Shown in pieces: positions 26,248 to 36,695 of a DNA stretch of 64,000 bases. A program made the position numbers and the translations under genes. This DNA is from Methylotuvimicrobium sp. KM2. Lineage in GTDB: Bacteria; Pseudomonadota; Gammaproteobacteria; Methylococcales; Methylomonadaceae. The stretch covers positions 1,178,001 through 1,242,000 of the forward strand of contig NZ_CP150634.1 of assembly GCF_038051925.1 (NCBI RefSeq), given 5' to 3'. Under the pieces are notes generated by a model that saw only the letters and a program-made list of their open reading frames with translations, did no database searches and was not told the DNA's origin. Positions within the stretch are counted from its first letter, which is position 1; every line of letters begins with the position of its first letter.

Positions 26248-27645
26248 TCAAGCATTCCCTGCAAGTTCGGCTCTCGCTTTGCTAATGGCCTCCCTAACGG
26301 TGTCCGGTGCGGTTCCGCCAATATGTTTTCGGGCGGCGACCGAGCCTTCAAGCGTTAATACGCTAAAGACATCTTCGTCAATGCAGTCGGAAAACTGTTG
26401 CAATTCCGTAAGGGTTAGCTCGGACAAGTCGCGTTCGGTTTCGACGCCGAGCCGCACGGCTCGACCGACAATTTCATGTGCATCTCGAAAGGCCAAGCCT
26501 TTCCGGACCAGATAATCGGCTAGATCGGTCGCGGTCGCGAAGCCTTGTTTCGCGGCGCGGTACATTTTGTCTTTTTTTGCGCTCAAGCGGGGCACCATGT
26601 CCGCGAATGCGCGCAGGCAATTGATTAGGGTGTCGGCAGTATCAAACAACGGTTCTTTGTCTTCTTGATTATCCTTATTGTAGGCGAGAGGTTGGCTTTT
26701 CATTAGCATCAACAGCGACATCAAATGTCCGGTTACGCGCCCCGATTTGCCGCGTACCAACTCCGGAACATCGGGGTTTTTCTTTTGCGGCATGATAGAT
26801 GAGCCGGTGCAGAAAGCATCAGGAATATCGATGAAATCGAATTGGGCGCTGGACCATAATACCAGCTCCTCGGAGAAACGCGAGAGATGCATCATGATCA
26901 AACTGCCCGCGGCACAAAACTCGATTGCGAAATCGCGGTCGCTGACCGAATCCAATGAATTGGCCGACGGTTCGGCAAATTGCAACAGTTGCGCGGTCAT
27001 GTGCCGGTCGATCGGATAACTGGTGCCAGCCAGTGCCGCGGCACCTAACGGCATGATATTGATTCGTTTTAGGCAGTCGGCTAAGCGCTCGTTGTCGCGC
27101 TTGAGCATTTCGAACCAAGCCATCAGATGATGTCCGAAAGTGATCGGTTGCGCGACCTGCAAATGGGTAAAACCGGGCATGATCGTGTCTGATTCGCGTT
27201 CGGCAAGGTTTAAAAGCGCATTTTGTAAGCGAGTTAGTTCGGCGCGGATACGCTTGATTTCATCGCGTAAATAAAGCCTAATGTCTGTCGCGACCTGATC
27301 GTTGCGGGAGCGTCCGGTATGCAGCTTTTTGCCGGCAATGCCGATCATATCGGTCAGGCGAGCTTCGATGTTCATATGGACGTCTTCTTGTTTGACGGAC
27401 CAATTAAATTGACCTTGCTCGATTTCGATGCCGATTTTTTGGAGGCCGTCGATGATCGCATCGCGTTCGTTTTCGGTGAGGATGCCGATTTTGCCCAGCA
27501 TTGTTGCGTGAGCGATCGAGCCTTGAATGTCTTGCTGGGCCATGCTTTTGTCGAAGTCGACCGAAGCGGTAAAGATTTCTACAAAGGCGTCGGTGGCCTC
27601 GGCAAATCGGGCGCTGGATAGTTTTTCGGAGTTAACGTTGGTCAT
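26248..27645 (-). CDS. argH: Argininosuccinate lyase
   Basis: Last step of arginine synthesis: argininosuccinate to arginine and fumarate. The 465 residues match the family. The fumarase/ASL signature [12 protein letters not shown] is present near 284, with TGRSRNDQ near 115 and [13 protein letters not shown] near 165. The start is placed at the ATG at 27643-27645 (protein [21 protein letters not shown]); a longer frame from 27729 adds 28 residues not seen in the family. No strong ribosome site. It is divergent from hemC, and a tandem repeat lies just beyond its stop. Confidence 0.96.
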   Translation of the reverse strand: MTNVNSEKLSSARFAEATDAFVEIFTASVDFDKSMAQQDIQGSIAHATMLGKIGILTENERDAIIDGLQKIGIEIEQGQFNWSVKQEDVHMNIEARLTDMIGIAGKKLHTGRSRNDQVATDIRLYLRDEIKRIRAELTRLQNALLNLAERESDTIMPGFTHLQVAQPITFGHHLMAWFEMLKRDNERLADCLKRINIMPLGAAALAGTSYPIDRHMTAQLLQFAEPSANSLDSVSDRDFAIEFCAAGSLIMMHLSRFSEELVLWSSAQFDFIDIPDAFCTGSSIMPQKKNPDVPELVRGKSGRVTGHLMSLLMLMKSQPLAYNKDNQEDKEPLFDTADTLINCLRAFADMVPRLSAKKDKMYRAAKQGFATATDLADYLVRKGLAFRDAHEIVGRAVRLGVETERDLSELTLTELQQFSDCIDEDVFSVLTLEGSVAARKHIGGTAPDTVREAISKARAELAGNA

Positions 27646-27904
27646 GAGTTTCGGTACTGAAATTAAAAATAATTCATTATAAGCGATGCGCAGGCTTTCG
27701 TTGTTCTGAAAATTATTGATTCGCCCCATTTGCGTATCTGTGAAGAAAAAGTTTTCAATAGGGCATGAGTTCTGTAAGTGCCTAGAAGTAAAGTGAGTTT
27801 TTTAGGCCGTTCAAGGCTTTGTTTGCCGAAAATGAAACTCGCTAAGGATTGTACTTGTCGGACAGGTTACAATATGCATTTTTAGTTGAATATTGGGTGT
27901 TGTT

Positions 27905-28828
27905 TTGGCAAATCAAATCATTCGTATCGCAACTCGCAAGAGCCCTTTGGCTTTATGGCAGGCCGAACATGTCGCCGACCGGTTGAAGCGGGCTTTTCCT
28001 GGACTCGAAACCGAATTGGTCACGATGACCACGAAGGGCGACAAATTGTTGGATGCGCCATTGGCTAAGGTTGGCGGCAAAGGCTTATTCGTCAAGGAAT
28101 TGGAACAGGGTATGCTGGAAGGCAGGGCCGATATTGCCGTGCATTCAATGAAGGATGTGCCGGTGGAATTTCCGGATGGCTTGCATTTGTCGGTGATTTT
28201 ACAGCGTGAAGATCCTACCGATGCCTTTGTGTCTAATCACTATGCTTCGCTGAGCGAGCTGCCCGAACAACCTAGAATAGGGACATGCAGCTTGCGCAGA
28301 CAATGTCAAATCAAGGAAAAATTTCCCAATGCCGAAATATTGACATTAAGAGGTAATGTCAATACCCGTTTGGCCAAGCTCGATGCGGGCGAATTCGATG
28401 CGATCATCCTTGCCTCAGCCGGGCTGATTCGCTTAGGAATGCAGGATAGAATCGCCGCGCGGCTCGATCCTAGCGAAAGCCTGCCGGCCATTGGGCAAGG
28501 CGCGATCGGTATAGAATGCCGAAGCGACGATACGGTTATCAATGAATTATTGAGTCGGCTGCATGATCCGGAAACCCATATTTGTGTATCGGCGGAGCGT
28601 GCGATGAATGCTCGATTAAAAGGCGGTTGCCAAGTCCCGATAGCCGGTTTTGCGACCTTGCAATCGGGTACTCTTTATATGCGTGGCTTGGTCGGCGATC
28701 CGGACGGTAGTGTGATATATCGCGCCGAACGAAGCGGGCCGGCCGAACAGGCCGAGCAGATCGGTGTGTCTATTGCCGAAGAGTTATTGGCTAACGGCGC
28801 CGATAAAATTTTGCAAGCTTTGTTTTAG
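27905..28828 (+). CDS. hemC: Hydroxymethylbilane synthase (porphobilinogen deaminase)
   Basis: Joins four porphobilinogens into hydroxymethylbilane for tetrapyrrole synthesis. Chosen start is TTG at 27905 ([20 protein letters not shown]), which gives 307 residues and places the dipyrromethane-cofactor cysteine ([12 protein letters not shown]) at residue 242, the same number as in E. coli. A TTG at 27893 is the only longer option; no ATG or GTG is in frame. GGGTG lies nearby as a weak ribosome site. First gene of hemCDXY. Confidence 0.95.
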   Translation: MANQIIRIATRKSPLALWQAEHVADRLKRAFPGLETELVTMTTKGDKLLDAPLAKVGGKGLFVKELEQGMLEGRADIAVHSMKDVPVEFPDGLHLSVILQREDPTDAFVSNHYASLSELPEQPRIGTCSLRRQCQIKEKFPNAEILTLRGNVNTRLAKLDAGEFDAIILASAGLIRLGMQDRIAARLDPSESLPAIGQGAIGIECRSDDTVINELLSRLHDPETHICVSAERAMNARLKGGCQVPIAGFATLQSGTLYMRGLVGDPDGSVIYRAERSGPAEQAEQIGVSIAEELLANGADKILQALF

Positions 28829-28832
28829 ATTA

Positions 28833-29603
28833 ATGACGAATGCAAAACCGTTTTCAGTGCTGGTGACTCGCCCGGTTCATCAGGCGCACAATTTGACTCG
28901 AATGATCGAAAGTCGTGGTTGGCAGGCCGTGCCCTTTCCGGTACTCGAAATTGTTCCGCTGCCTCGCTCGACTGGCGGATTCGATAAGCTGGAAAGACTG
29001 CCGTATTTCGATTGCGTAATCTTTGTTAGCGCTAATGCGGTAAATTTTGCGCTCCAAGCGAATAATGGCAAAATAGCCCCATTTAAACAGTGTAAAATCG
29101 CCTCGGTTGGAAAAGCCACGGCCAGAGCCTTGGAGTCTGCGGGACTCGTCGTGGATTGGGTGCCTGAGACTGGTTTCGATAGCGAAGCTTTATTGACACT
29201 GCCTTATTTTCATGGGGTTGAGGGACGCTCCTTTTTAATAGTCAGGGGCGAAGGCGGTAGGGAAAAACTTGCCGATACTTTGCGCGAAAGAGGTGCGGTC
29301 GTTGAATATTGCGAGGTCTATCAAAGAATTCGACCGCAATCCGATGTTCAGCCGGTGGTCGATTTGTTAAAACGCAGAGAACTTAGCCTGATCACGGTAA
29401 GCAGCGGTGAAGCATTGCGCAATCTTGTGGAAATGTTAAGTTCTTACGCAAAGCCGGAATTGATGTCCGTCCCGTTGGTCGTTATCAGCGAAAGAATGAA
29501 ATGTCTTGCCGAGGATATCGGCTTTAAAAGAATCGTTTTAGCCTCCGGTCCGGATGACGAAGCGATTGTTCGAAAAGTAACTACTGTGTGCAATGGGGAA
29601 TAG
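28833..29603 (+). CDS. hemD: Uroporphyrinogen-III synthase
   Basis: Closes and inverts the D ring of hydroxymethylbilane. The 256 residues show the family's weakly conserved pattern: VLVTRPVHQAHNL at the N-terminus, FVSANAVNFAL near 66, IASVGKATARALES near 87, and LITVSSGEALRNLVEML near 180. The ATG at 28833 is four bases after the hemC stop. It overlaps hemX by about 11 bases. Confidence 0.93.
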   Translation: MTNAKPFSVLVTRPVHQAHNLTRMIESRGWQAVPFPVLEIVPLPRSTGGFDKLERLPYFDCVIFVSANAVNFALQANNGKIAPFKQCKIASVGKATARALESAGLVVDWVPETGFDSEALLTLPYFHGVEGRSFLIVRGEGGREKLADTLRERGAVVEYCEVYQRIRPQSDVQPVVDLLKRRELSLITVSSGEALRNLVEMLSSYAKPELMSVPLVVISERMKCLAEDIGFKRIVLASGPDDEAIVRKVTTVCNGE

Positions 29604-30777
29604 TGTGGCCGAAGTGACTGAAAATCAAGAGCGGGAAGCGGAAGCTGAAACGGATACAAAAACGGCGAATAGCAGCGAAAAAGTACACCGATCCCGAAGC
29701 GGGTTTTGGCTGGCTGTGATCGTTTTTTTAGTTATCCTATCGATAGTTGGCATAGGCTTGTTTTTATTTGCTCAATTAAGACAGCAGCAGGAGACGCTCG
29801 GCGGTGAAGTCTCTAAAGGCGATATGCAATTATTCGAATTGACTAAGCAAATTAGCGGCTACCAAACGCAAATTGCCGCGATTCAATCGCATTTGACGAC
29901 GATCGAATCGGATTTGAAAGCGAAAGATAGGTTGATTAACGAATCCTTAACCGAGTTTTCTCAACTGCAGTCCGAAAAATTGGAAGCGATGCGTACCGAT
30001 TTGAATACTCGAATTCAACAGGTTCAGCGCCAATTGGGTAAAACGCGTGGCGATTGGTTAATCGCCGATGCCGAGTATTTGCTTAGCGTCGCAAATCAGC
30101 GCCTGCAATTGACCGGTGATGTCGAGACTGCTCGTGAAGCCTTGCAAGCGGCGGATCAACGTTTGCGTGAAAGCGGCGATGCGGCCGCCTATAAAGTACG
30201 CGAACAGATTGCCAAAGAAATTGCCGAATTAGGTAAGGTGCAATTGCTCGATATTGTCGGGGTTTATTCGTCAATCAGAACATTAGAGACCGAAATCGGT
30301 AAGTTGTCGTTGATTAAACCTTATTCAGGTAAACCTCTGACGCCGTCTGAAGAAATACACGATCATGCTCAGCATACCGATGAAGAGCACGACCTTCTGT
30401 CGAAAGCGTTAAAAAGTTTGCAAGGTGTCGTAACGGTAAGGCATACCGACCAGCCCATCACTGAAATTATTACGCCGGAGGAAGCGCAGTTTACTCGCCA
30501 ACAATTGCGAGTCAAATTAGAAATGATAAAAATCGGTTTGGTGCAGCAAAACGAAGTTTTATACAAGGCCAGTATTGCCGATGCCAAGGAATGGGTAGCC
30601 GAACATTTTACAAGTAATTCTATCGCCAGAAACTTCGTGACCGAATTGGATAAGCTCGAAGCAATTAGTTTACATAGTCAATATCCCGATATCAGTCATT
30701 CGCTAAAAATGCTACGCGATATCACTAAACTTAGAATCGAAACCGATAAGGCTTTGTCGGCTCCTGAGTCATCCTAA
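29593..30777 (+). CDS. hemX: HemX-like membrane protein
   Basis: A 394-residue inner-membrane protein with one N-terminal transmembrane helix (about 38-60, FWLAVIVFLVILSIVGIGLF) followed by a long periplasmic coiled-coil region rich in Gln/Glu (about 62-180). HemX is always linked to hemCD in gammaproteobacteria and was long annotated as a uroporphyrin methyltransferase, but it lacks the SAM-binding motifs of CobA; its role is not settled. The start overlaps hemD. Confidence 0.9.
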   Translation: MGNSVAEVTENQEREAEAETDTKTANSSEKVHRSRSGFWLAVIVFLVILSIVGIGLFLFAQLRQQQETLGGEVSKGDMQLFELTKQISGYQTQIAAIQSHLTTIESDLKAKDRLINESLTEFSQLQSEKLEAMRTDLNTRIQQVQRQLGKTRGDWLIADAEYLLSVANQRLQLTGDVETAREALQAADQRLRESGDAAAYKVREQIAKEIAELGKVQLLDIVGVYSSIRTLETEIGKLSLIKPYSGKPLTPSEEIHDHAQHTDEEHDLLSKALKSLQGVVTVRHTDQPITEIITPEEAQFTRQQLRVKLEMIKIGLVQQNEVLYKASIADAKEWVAEHFTSNSIARNFVTELDKLEAISLHSQYPDISHSLKMLRDITKLRIETDKALSAPESS

Positions 30778-30796
30778 ATATAACAACGGGTACATT

Positions 30797-32029
30797 ATGA
30801 AAAATATTATTTTTTTTCTGGGCTCGCTGTTTATCGCCATCGCGGTCGCTTTTGGGATACACAGTTGGTTTTCTCGCTACGACGATCCGGGCTATGTCTT
30901 GATTGGTATCGGCCATTGGTCGTTGGAAACCTCTTTGGTAGTGTTAGGTGTAACGTTAGTCATCGCCTTTTTTCTGTTCTATATGTTTTTTCGCCTGTTG
31001 GGCTGGTTGCTTCGGCTACCCGGCAAGGTTAAATCTCATGGTCAAAGCGTCAAATACAACCGATCTCAAGAAGCTTTGATCGCAGGCTTAGTGGATTCGG
31101 CGGAAGGAAATTGGGAAAAAGCCGAAAAAATTCTGATCAAACATGCTTCGCATAGCGGCGCGCCATTGATTCATTATTTGACCGCGGCACGCGCCGCTCA
31201 GTCGCGCGGAGCTGTTGAAAAGCGCGATGAATATCTAAGAATTGCCGCGGAGCGATCGCCGGGCGCCGATATTGCGGTTGGTTTGACCCAGGCGGAAATG
31301 CATTTGTCGGAGCAGCAGTTCGACCAAGCGCTTGACACGCTGAAAAAACTACACTCCATCAATCCCGGCCATGCCAGCGTTTTGAAGCTGTTGCATCAGA
31401 CGTATCGCCAATTAGGGGACTGGGAGGCGATACGCAAAATTATTCCGTCGATGAATAAAAGTAAAGTGTTGATGGAAACCGAAATCAAACTGCTGGAAGC
31501 CGAGGTTTTTAGCGGCTTGTTGAGGCAGACGGCGGAAAACGGAGATTATACCAAGATTCAAGAAGTCTGGCAGGAGGTGCCTGATTATATTAAGCGTATA
31601 CAAGGGATTCCCGCGATTTATTTTGCCGCTATGATCGATGTTGGTGCGGGCGCCAAAATAGAGGACGAGTTAGCACGCTCGATTTCCGAGGATTGGGACG
31701 AAACTTTGTTGGTATTGTTCGGGAGCGTTCAATCTAACGACCCTCAAAGGCAGCTTAAAACCGCAGAAGGTTGGCTTAAGGCCTATCCCGATAATGCAGT
31801 TTTGTTGAGAGTTCTCGGTAAAATCAGTAAACGTTGTAAAGAAAAGGATAAGGCCGGCCAATATTTGGAAAAAAGTATTGCCTTGGAGCCTTCGGTTTCG
31901 GCTTATCAATTGTTAGCAGACTTATTGACCGAAAAAGGCGATAAAAATTCGGCGCTTGAATGTTACAAATGCGCTCTCGACTTGGCCTCCGGCGAAGTGG
32001 CGCGCCAGGTGGAAAATATTACGGGCTAA
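30797..32029 (+). CDS. hemY: HemY, TPR-containing heme-operon protein
   Basis: A 410-residue protein with two N-terminal transmembrane helices (about 5-22 and 42-66) and a C-terminal tetratricopeptide region (clear repeats near 120-200 and 330-400). It is the HemY of proteobacterial hemCDXY operons, not the Bacillus protoporphyrinogen oxidase of the same name. Function is inferred as assembly or coordination of late heme enzymes. It starts 19 bases after hemX. Confidence 0.92.
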   Translation: MKNIIFFLGSLFIAIAVAFGIHSWFSRYDDPGYVLIGIGHWSLETSLVVLGVTLVIAFFLFYMFFRLLGWLLRLPGKVKSHGQSVKYNRSQEALIAGLVDSAEGNWEKAEKILIKHASHSGAPLIHYLTAARAAQSRGAVEKRDEYLRIAAERSPGADIAVGLTQAEMHLSEQQFDQALDTLKKLHSINPGHASVLKLLHQTYRQLGDWEAIRKIIPSMNKSKVLMETEIKLLEAEVFSGLLRQTAENGDYTKIQEVWQEVPDYIKRIQGIPAIYFAAMIDVGAGAKIEDELARSISEDWDETLLVLFGSVQSNDPQRQLKTAEGWLKAYPDNAVLLRVLGKISKRCKEKDKAGQYLEKSIALEPSVSAYQLLADLLTEKGDKNSALECYKCALDLASGEVARQVENITG

Positions 32030-32125
32030 CCGGCTGAAAAAAATCGCTAATTGGAAATTTTTGGCGCTTCAGAAAAGCTATTATCATCCTGGAAAAAGCT
32101 TTTTGTCCACGAAACACACGAAATA

Positions 32126-32286
32126 CATACCTTTCGCACTTCAAATTTCGGCATTGTCGGAGGAGGGCCTTGGGGTGCTCGGTAAAGGCTTTGCCAGCAT
32201 GGAGCTGGCATAGAGTCTACATGGACGTATTTACGGCGTCCTTTGACGGGTACCCCAAGGCCGAATTTTCATCTACGATGGGCATA
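32126..32286. repeat. Palindromic element A, copy 5
   Basis: Uninterrupted 160-bp copy beginning ATACCTTTCGCACTTCAAAT and ending CATCTACGATGGGCATA, located between hemY and waaA and so separating waaA from the heme operon. Confidence 0.85.
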
Positions 32287-32340
32287 TTACGAAATCCTTA
32301 GTGCCCCCTCTTTTTTTCCGGAATGTTAAGGCTAAACATC

Positions 32341-33624
32341 GTGCGAGTTATTTATTCCGCCGTTTTTTATTTATTATTGCCGCTGATTTTTGGGCGATTG
32401 CTTTGGCGGAGTATCAAGGCGCCCGAATATCGTAATCGATATTGGGAGAGGCTTGGGCTGTATCGGCACAGTTTCGAAGGTTCGTTTATCTGGTTTCATG
32501 CCGTATCGGTCGGAGAGGCCGAGGCGGCTTTTCCGTTAATTAAGCGCCTTCAGCAAGATTATCCTGCAAAAAAATTCCTGATTACTACGACCACGCCGAC
32601 CGGTTCCGCGCGTGTTCAAGCCGTTTTAGCCGATTCTGTCGCTCATGTTTATCTTCCTTATGATACGCCCGATTCGGTCGCGCGGTTTATTGCGGCATTT
32701 AGGCCCGAGCTTGGCGTCGTCATGGAAACCGAAATTTGGCCCAATCTATTTGCAGCCTGCGAGGCAAAGGGTATTCCATTATGCATTGTCAATGCTCGAT
32801 TGTCCGATAGATCCGCGCGCGGTTACGCCAAAATTCCGAGCCTAATTAAGCCGGCGCTTACTTGCGTGAGTCAAATTGCCGCTCAAACGCAGGAAGATGC
32901 CGAACGATTCGTGTCGATCGGCGCGGAGCGGGAGCGCGTTCAATCGGTCGGCAATATGAAGTTCGATATCGACATCGATTCGCAATTGCCTGATCGAGGT
33001 AAGCAACTGAAGCAGGAATACTTCGCCGGACGTTTTATTTGGATTATCGCTAGCACGCATAAAAACGAAGAAGCGATTTTTTTGGGTCTTTATCCGAAGC
33101 TCAAAGCCATGATACCTAAATTGCTGTTACTGCTCGTACCTCGTCACCCTGAGCGGTTTTCCGAAGTCGAGCAACTGGTTGTCGGCAATGATTTAAAGCT
33201 GATAACCCGTTCGTCCGGATTGAAATGTGCGGATGAAACCGATGTATTTTTGTTGGACAGTATAGGCGAGTTGAAGTTGTTTTATGCGGCTGCCGATTTG
33301 GCTTTTGTCGGCGGCAGTATGGTGCCGGTCGGAGGGCACAATATTTTAGAGCCGGCAGCGCTTGGTGTTCCGGTAATGTTCGGCCCTTACATGGATAATT
33401 TCAGAGAAATTCAATCCAATGTGTTAGCCGCTGAAGCAGCCGTTCAATGTTCCAATGAAGCAGAGATCCTCTCTAATATTGGTTATTTCCATCAAAATCG
33501 AGCAGTGCGTGATGCATTGGCTCAAAAGGGATTGCAATTTGTCGCTGATAACAAGGGGGCTTTGGATAAAATTGTAACCCTGATCGCTTCGTTACTCGGG
33601 CGCAATAATGCTAGATCGGCGTAG
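32341..33624 (+). CDS. waaA: 3-deoxy-D-manno-octulosonic acid (KDO) transferase
   Basis: Transfers KDO from CMP-KDO to the lipid A precursor at the inner face of the membrane. One N-terminal membrane segment (YSAVFYLLLPLIFGRLLW) is followed by the GT30 acceptor domain (WFHAVSVGEAEAAFPLI near 52, VMETEIWPN near 126) and the GT-B nucleotide domain (GGSMVPVGGHNILEPAALGVPV near 325). I place the start at the GTG at 32341, which aligns with the E. coli protein and has AAGG nine bases upstream, giving 427 residues. An ATG at 32323 would add six residues. Confidence 0.93.
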   Translation: MRVIYSAVFYLLLPLIFGRLLWRSIKAPEYRNRYWERLGLYRHSFEGSFIWFHAVSVGEAEAAFPLIKRLQQDYPAKKFLITTTTPTGSARVQAVLADSVAHVYLPYDTPDSVARFIAAFRPELGVVMETEIWPNLFAACEAKGIPLCIVNARLSDRSARGYAKIPSLIKPALTCVSQIAAQTQEDAERFVSIGAERERVQSVGNMKFDIDIDSQLPDRGKQLKQEYFAGRFIWIIASTHKNEEAIFLGLYPKLKAMIPKLLLLLVPRHPERFSEVEQLVVGNDLKLITRSSGLKCADETDVFLLDSIGELKLFYAAADLAFVGGSMVPVGGHNILEPAALGVPVMFGPYMDNFREIQSNVLAAEAAVQCSNEAEILSNIGYFHQNRAVRDALAQKGLQFVADNKGALDKIVTLIASLLGRNNARSA

Positions 33625-33814
33625 TATGGTGAAAGAGGGCTTGACAAGTAGTAAAAATATCGAATCATTTCACTGCTCACTATTTTCGAGGGCTAACCCT
33701 TATAGGATTAAAACTTGTCGGGAGCTTCATTCAAAATAAACGCCGAACTTTTTCGAAAATGGTTATTATCCGCTTCTGTGGTCTAATGATATTAATAATA
33801 AATGGAGAACATAC

Positions 33815-34048
33815 ATGCTCAAACAAGAATTAGTGGACGAACTCAATATATTGTTGCATTACAACCTAGCGACGACACTCGAGGGAATCAAAATCCATAA
33901 GGATGCCAATGCCTCTGTAATCGATGCGGTAGCGCGTTTGTACCAAAAAGGCTTGGTAACGCAAGCAGATGGCGGATATTTGACTGACCTTGGTCGAACG
34001 GCAGCCGAGCATGCTCAAGCTTGTCATATTATTCTTACCTCCGGTTGA
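33815..34048 (+). CDS. TIGR02647 family small DNA-binding-like protein
   Basis: A 77-residue protein with the family pattern: ELVDELNILLHYNLATTLEGIKIHKDA, then VARLYQKGLVTQADGGYLTDLGRTAAEHAQ, which resembles a winged-helix unit. Members occur in Pseudomonas and related bacteria as uncharacterised small proteins described as DNA-binding. It has a strong GGAGAA site before the ATG and a 190-bp upstream gap that probably holds its promoter. Confidence 0.82.
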   Translation: MLKQELVDELNILLHYNLATTLEGIKIHKDANASVIDAVARLYQKGLVTQADGGYLTDLGRTAAEHAQACHIILTSG

Positions 34049-34083
34049 GGTTGTTGCTTACGGGTTTTCGGGAGGCTTAAACG

Positions 34084-34404
34084 ATGAAAGTATTTTTATT
34101 ATTCTCCGGTAGCGGCACGATGGTTGTGATGACGGATCGTTCGCAAGTCGACGACCAGTCTTTTTTAGCGGTGCTGGCAGGCAAGGGCGTCGAAAAGTTT
34201 GTGGCCTATGAAATTCCGATATCTTTGGCCAGAGATCGCTATGGACATCATTTCGAAAAAGCCGAACAAGAATTGAATGCGGATCGTCCTTTGCGAGTGC
34301 TTGATTATAACGGCGAACGCGCAATGCGTTTGTTTCGATTCGCCGAATTGGGCGCTGTGGTCATGCATGAGCCGGAAGGATATACGGAGCAAAAAAGTTT
34401 TTGA
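34084..34404 (+). CDS. Conserved small cytosolic protein
   Basis: A 106-residue soluble protein of unknown function. It begins MKVFLLFSGSGTMVVMTDRS and continues with a mixed alpha/beta pattern. It has no signal peptide or recognised motif. GGAGGC precedes the ATG, so translation is likely. It lies 35 bp after the TIGR02647 gene in the same direction; co-transcription is likely. Confidence 0.65.
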   Translation: MKVFLLFSGSGTMVVMTDRSQVDDQSFLAVLAGKGVEKFVAYEIPISLARDRYGHHFEKAEQELNADRPLRVLDYNGERAMRLFRFAELGAVVMHEPEGYTEQKSF

Positions 34405-34543
34405 TGGCCCCGTCTCTTTTTTTCAAATGCGCTTGTCGCTTATGTATGTCCTACAAGGCTAATTTCTCACGCTGATTGACTCGAAGTCTGGTGATTTGAT
34501 TGCGGTTCTTGTATAGTTCGCCGCTTTTTTCCGGATATAAACT

Positions 34544-35725
34544 ATGGTGGAAACCGATGTCGTCGTAATCGGTGCGGGCGCTTCGGGGTTAATGTGCGCC
34601 ATCGAAGCAGGTAAGCGCAAGCGCAATGTGAAAGTGTTGGAATTAGCCGCAAAGCCCGGTAAAAAGATTCTGATGTCCGGAGGCGGACGCTGTAACTTCA
34701 CCAATTATTCGGTTGAGCCGGACAATTATATTTCACATAATCCGCATTTTTGTAAATCGGCCTTGAGTCGATTTACACAATGGGATTTTCTGGATTGGGT
34801 TCAGCGTTATCGCATCCCTTATCACGAGCGAGAATTCGGTCGTCTGTTTTGTAACGACAGCGCTAAGGATATTCTTAACATGCTGTTGACCGAGTGCGAT
34901 TCGGTCGGTGTCGACATTGATTTGAATACCCACATCGAAGCCATTGAGCATCGTTCCGATGGAAAATTCCTGATTAACACCAAGCTGCAAAATTATTTAT
35001 GCCGTTCGCTAGTGATTGCTACCGGCGGTCTGTCGATTCCTAAAATGGGAGCGACGCCTTTCGGCTATAAAATCGCCGAACAATTCGGTATTAAAGTTTG
35101 GCCGACCTCGGCGGGCTTGGTTCCGTTTACGCTGCAACCGGACGACAAGCAGCGATTATCCGAACTTTCCGGTATCGCACTGTTATGCCGGGTAAGTTGT
35201 TTAGAGCAAAGTTTCACCGAGAATTTGTTGTTTACCCATCGGGGTCTAAGCGGTCCGGCGATGCTGCAGATTTCGAACTACTGGCGTCCCGGACAGTTCT
35301 TGACGATCGATTTGTTACCCGAGACCGATCTTGCCGAGCATCTTTGGCAGCTTAAAACGACAAAGTCTAAAGCCGCGTTAAAGACCGTGCTAGCCGAATT
35401 ATTGCCGAAACGTTTGATCGCCTATTTAATCGAAGAAAAGTTGCTGAATAGTAATATGGCGGATTTATCGGCTGCTCAAATCGATGCTATTACCGACAGT
35501 ATCAACCATTGGACGATCAAACCAAACGCGACGGAAGGCTACCGCACCGCGGAAGTGACGCTGGGCGGCGTCGATTGCAACGCGATTTCATCGAAAACGA
35601 TGGGCTGCCATGATGTGCCGGGTTTGTATTTCATCGGCGAAGTACTCGATGTGACCGGTTGGCTCGGCGGTTATAACTTTCAATGGGCTTGGTCGTCGGG
35701 TTGGTGCGCCGGGCAATATGTTTGA
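34544..35725 (+). CDS. NAD(P)/FAD-dependent oxidoreductase, HI0933/YhiN family
   Basis: A 393-residue flavoprotein. The N-terminal FAD-binding Rossmann motif is VIGAGASGLMCAIEAGKR (residues 7-24), followed by GKKILMSGGGRCNFTN near 45 and a C-terminal FAD motif GLYFIGEVLDVTGWLGGYNFQWAWSSG near 362. The family (PF03486) includes BaiN and E. coli YhiN; the physiological substrate is unknown. The ATG at 34544 lacks an obvious strong ribosome site. Confidence 0.92.
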   Translation: MVETDVVVIGAGASGLMCAIEAGKRKRNVKVLELAAKPGKKILMSGGGRCNFTNYSVEPDNYISHNPHFCKSALSRFTQWDFLDWVQRYRIPYHEREFGRLFCNDSAKDILNMLLTECDSVGVDIDLNTHIEAIEHRSDGKFLINTKLQNYLCRSLVIATGGLSIPKMGATPFGYKIAEQFGIKVWPTSAGLVPFTLQPDDKQRLSELSGIALLCRVSCLEQSFTENLLFTHRGLSGPAMLQISNYWRPGQFLTIDLLPETDLAEHLWQLKTTKSKAALKTVLAELLPKRLIAYLIEEKLLNSNMADLSAAQIDAITDSINHWTIKPNATEGYRTAEVTLGGVDCNAISSKTMGCHDVPGLYFIGEVLDVTGWLGGYNFQWAWSSGWCAGQYV

Positions 35726-35821
35726 ACGGCTTGAAACCGATGATATCGTCCCCATAGTCCCGGATACTGCATCCATTGAAAAGATTATTAGTAATTATTC
35801 AGCATAAGTCATGTATGAGCA

Positions 35822-35921
35822 GGTGTCAGGCATTGATTTCTAAGGACGCGTGAATACATCCCTGTAAGCTCTGACTGCAACGTCCTGTTGCAGACAGCCT
35901 TATGAATCAATGCCTGACACC
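35822..35921. repeat. Palindromic element G
   Basis: 100 bp with 17-bp perfect terminal inverted repeats GGTGTCAGGCATTGATT and AATCAATGCCTGACACC. Inside is the same core as in A, B and E (GGACG-CGTGAATACATCC then a CTGCAAC...GTTGCAG hairpin). It is the only copy with these arms in the window and lies between the flavoprotein and DUF445 genes. Confidence 0.88.
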
Positions 35922-35970
35922 AACCTATCGCATGCGCTGAATAGTTACGATTATTATTGTTTAAATCATC

Positions 35971-36693
35971 ATGAAAAAGTTATTCAACAAAAGTTTAATC
36001 ACGAACTTGCTGGCGGTTTTGATCGTTGTTACCGGCTATGTGTGCCCTGTACAGCAGGATTTAATGAAAGCGGTCGGTTTTTTTGCATTGTCGGGTGCGA
36101 TTACCAATTGGTTGGCCGTGCATATGTTATTTGAAAAAGTGCCGTTGTTATATGGCTCCGGCGTCATCCCCAATCGTTTCGAGGAGTTTAAATCGTCGAT
36201 CAAGCTTCTGATGATGCAACAGTTTTTTACCGTCGAAAATGTCGAACATTTTATCGAGAAAGAAGAACGGGAAGGCGGCAAGGTATTGAATTTAGAGCCG
36301 ATATTGAATGCAGTCGATTATGACCGGGTTTACGAAGGTCTGGTGGCTTCGATCATGAACTCTTCATTCGGCGGCATGTTGATGATGATGGGTGGAGAAG
36401 ACGCATTAAAGCCGCTCAAAGAGCCTTTTACCGAGAAAATGAAACTCATTTTGACCGAAACGGTCGATTCGGAGCGCTTCAAAGAAGCTTTACATCATAG
36501 TTTGGACGCTCATAAGATTGGCGAAGATATTGTCGACAAAATCGAGACTGTTATCGATAAACGCTTGAATCAATTAACGCCTCAGCTAGTCAAGGAAATC
36601 GTGCAGACCATTATCCGCCAACACTTGGGATGGCTTGTGGTTTGGGGCGGTGTTTTCGGCGGCTTGATCGGTGCCGCGTTCAGCTTTATATAG
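35971..36693 (+). CDS. DUF445 family membrane protein
   Basis: A 240-residue protein with hydrophobic helices at both ends (about 8-26 and 222-239) and a helical middle. The N-terminal GAITNWLAVHMLFEKVPLLYGSGVIPNRFEEFKSSI region is the DUF445 signature. Function is unknown. The ATG at 35971 starts 50 bp after element G. Its stop is two bases before the next start, so the two genes are probably co-translated. Confidence 0.87.
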   Translation: MKKLFNKSLITNLLAVLIVVTGYVCPVQQDLMKAVGFFALSGAITNWLAVHMLFEKVPLLYGSGVIPNRFEEFKSSIKLLMMQQFFTVENVEHFIEKEEREGGKVLNLEPILNAVDYDRVYEGLVASIMNSSFGGMLMMMGGEDALKPLKEPFTEKMKLILTETVDSERFKEALHHSLDAHKIGEDIVDKIETVIDKRLNQLTPQLVKEIVQTIIRQHLGWLVVWGGVFGGLIGAAFSFI

Positions 36694-36695
36694 TC

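Noticed and set aside
25993..26515. Two plus-strand open frames containing FTIHHSP repeats
   Set aside because: They are translations of the heptanucleotide tandem repeat and the argH antisense strand.
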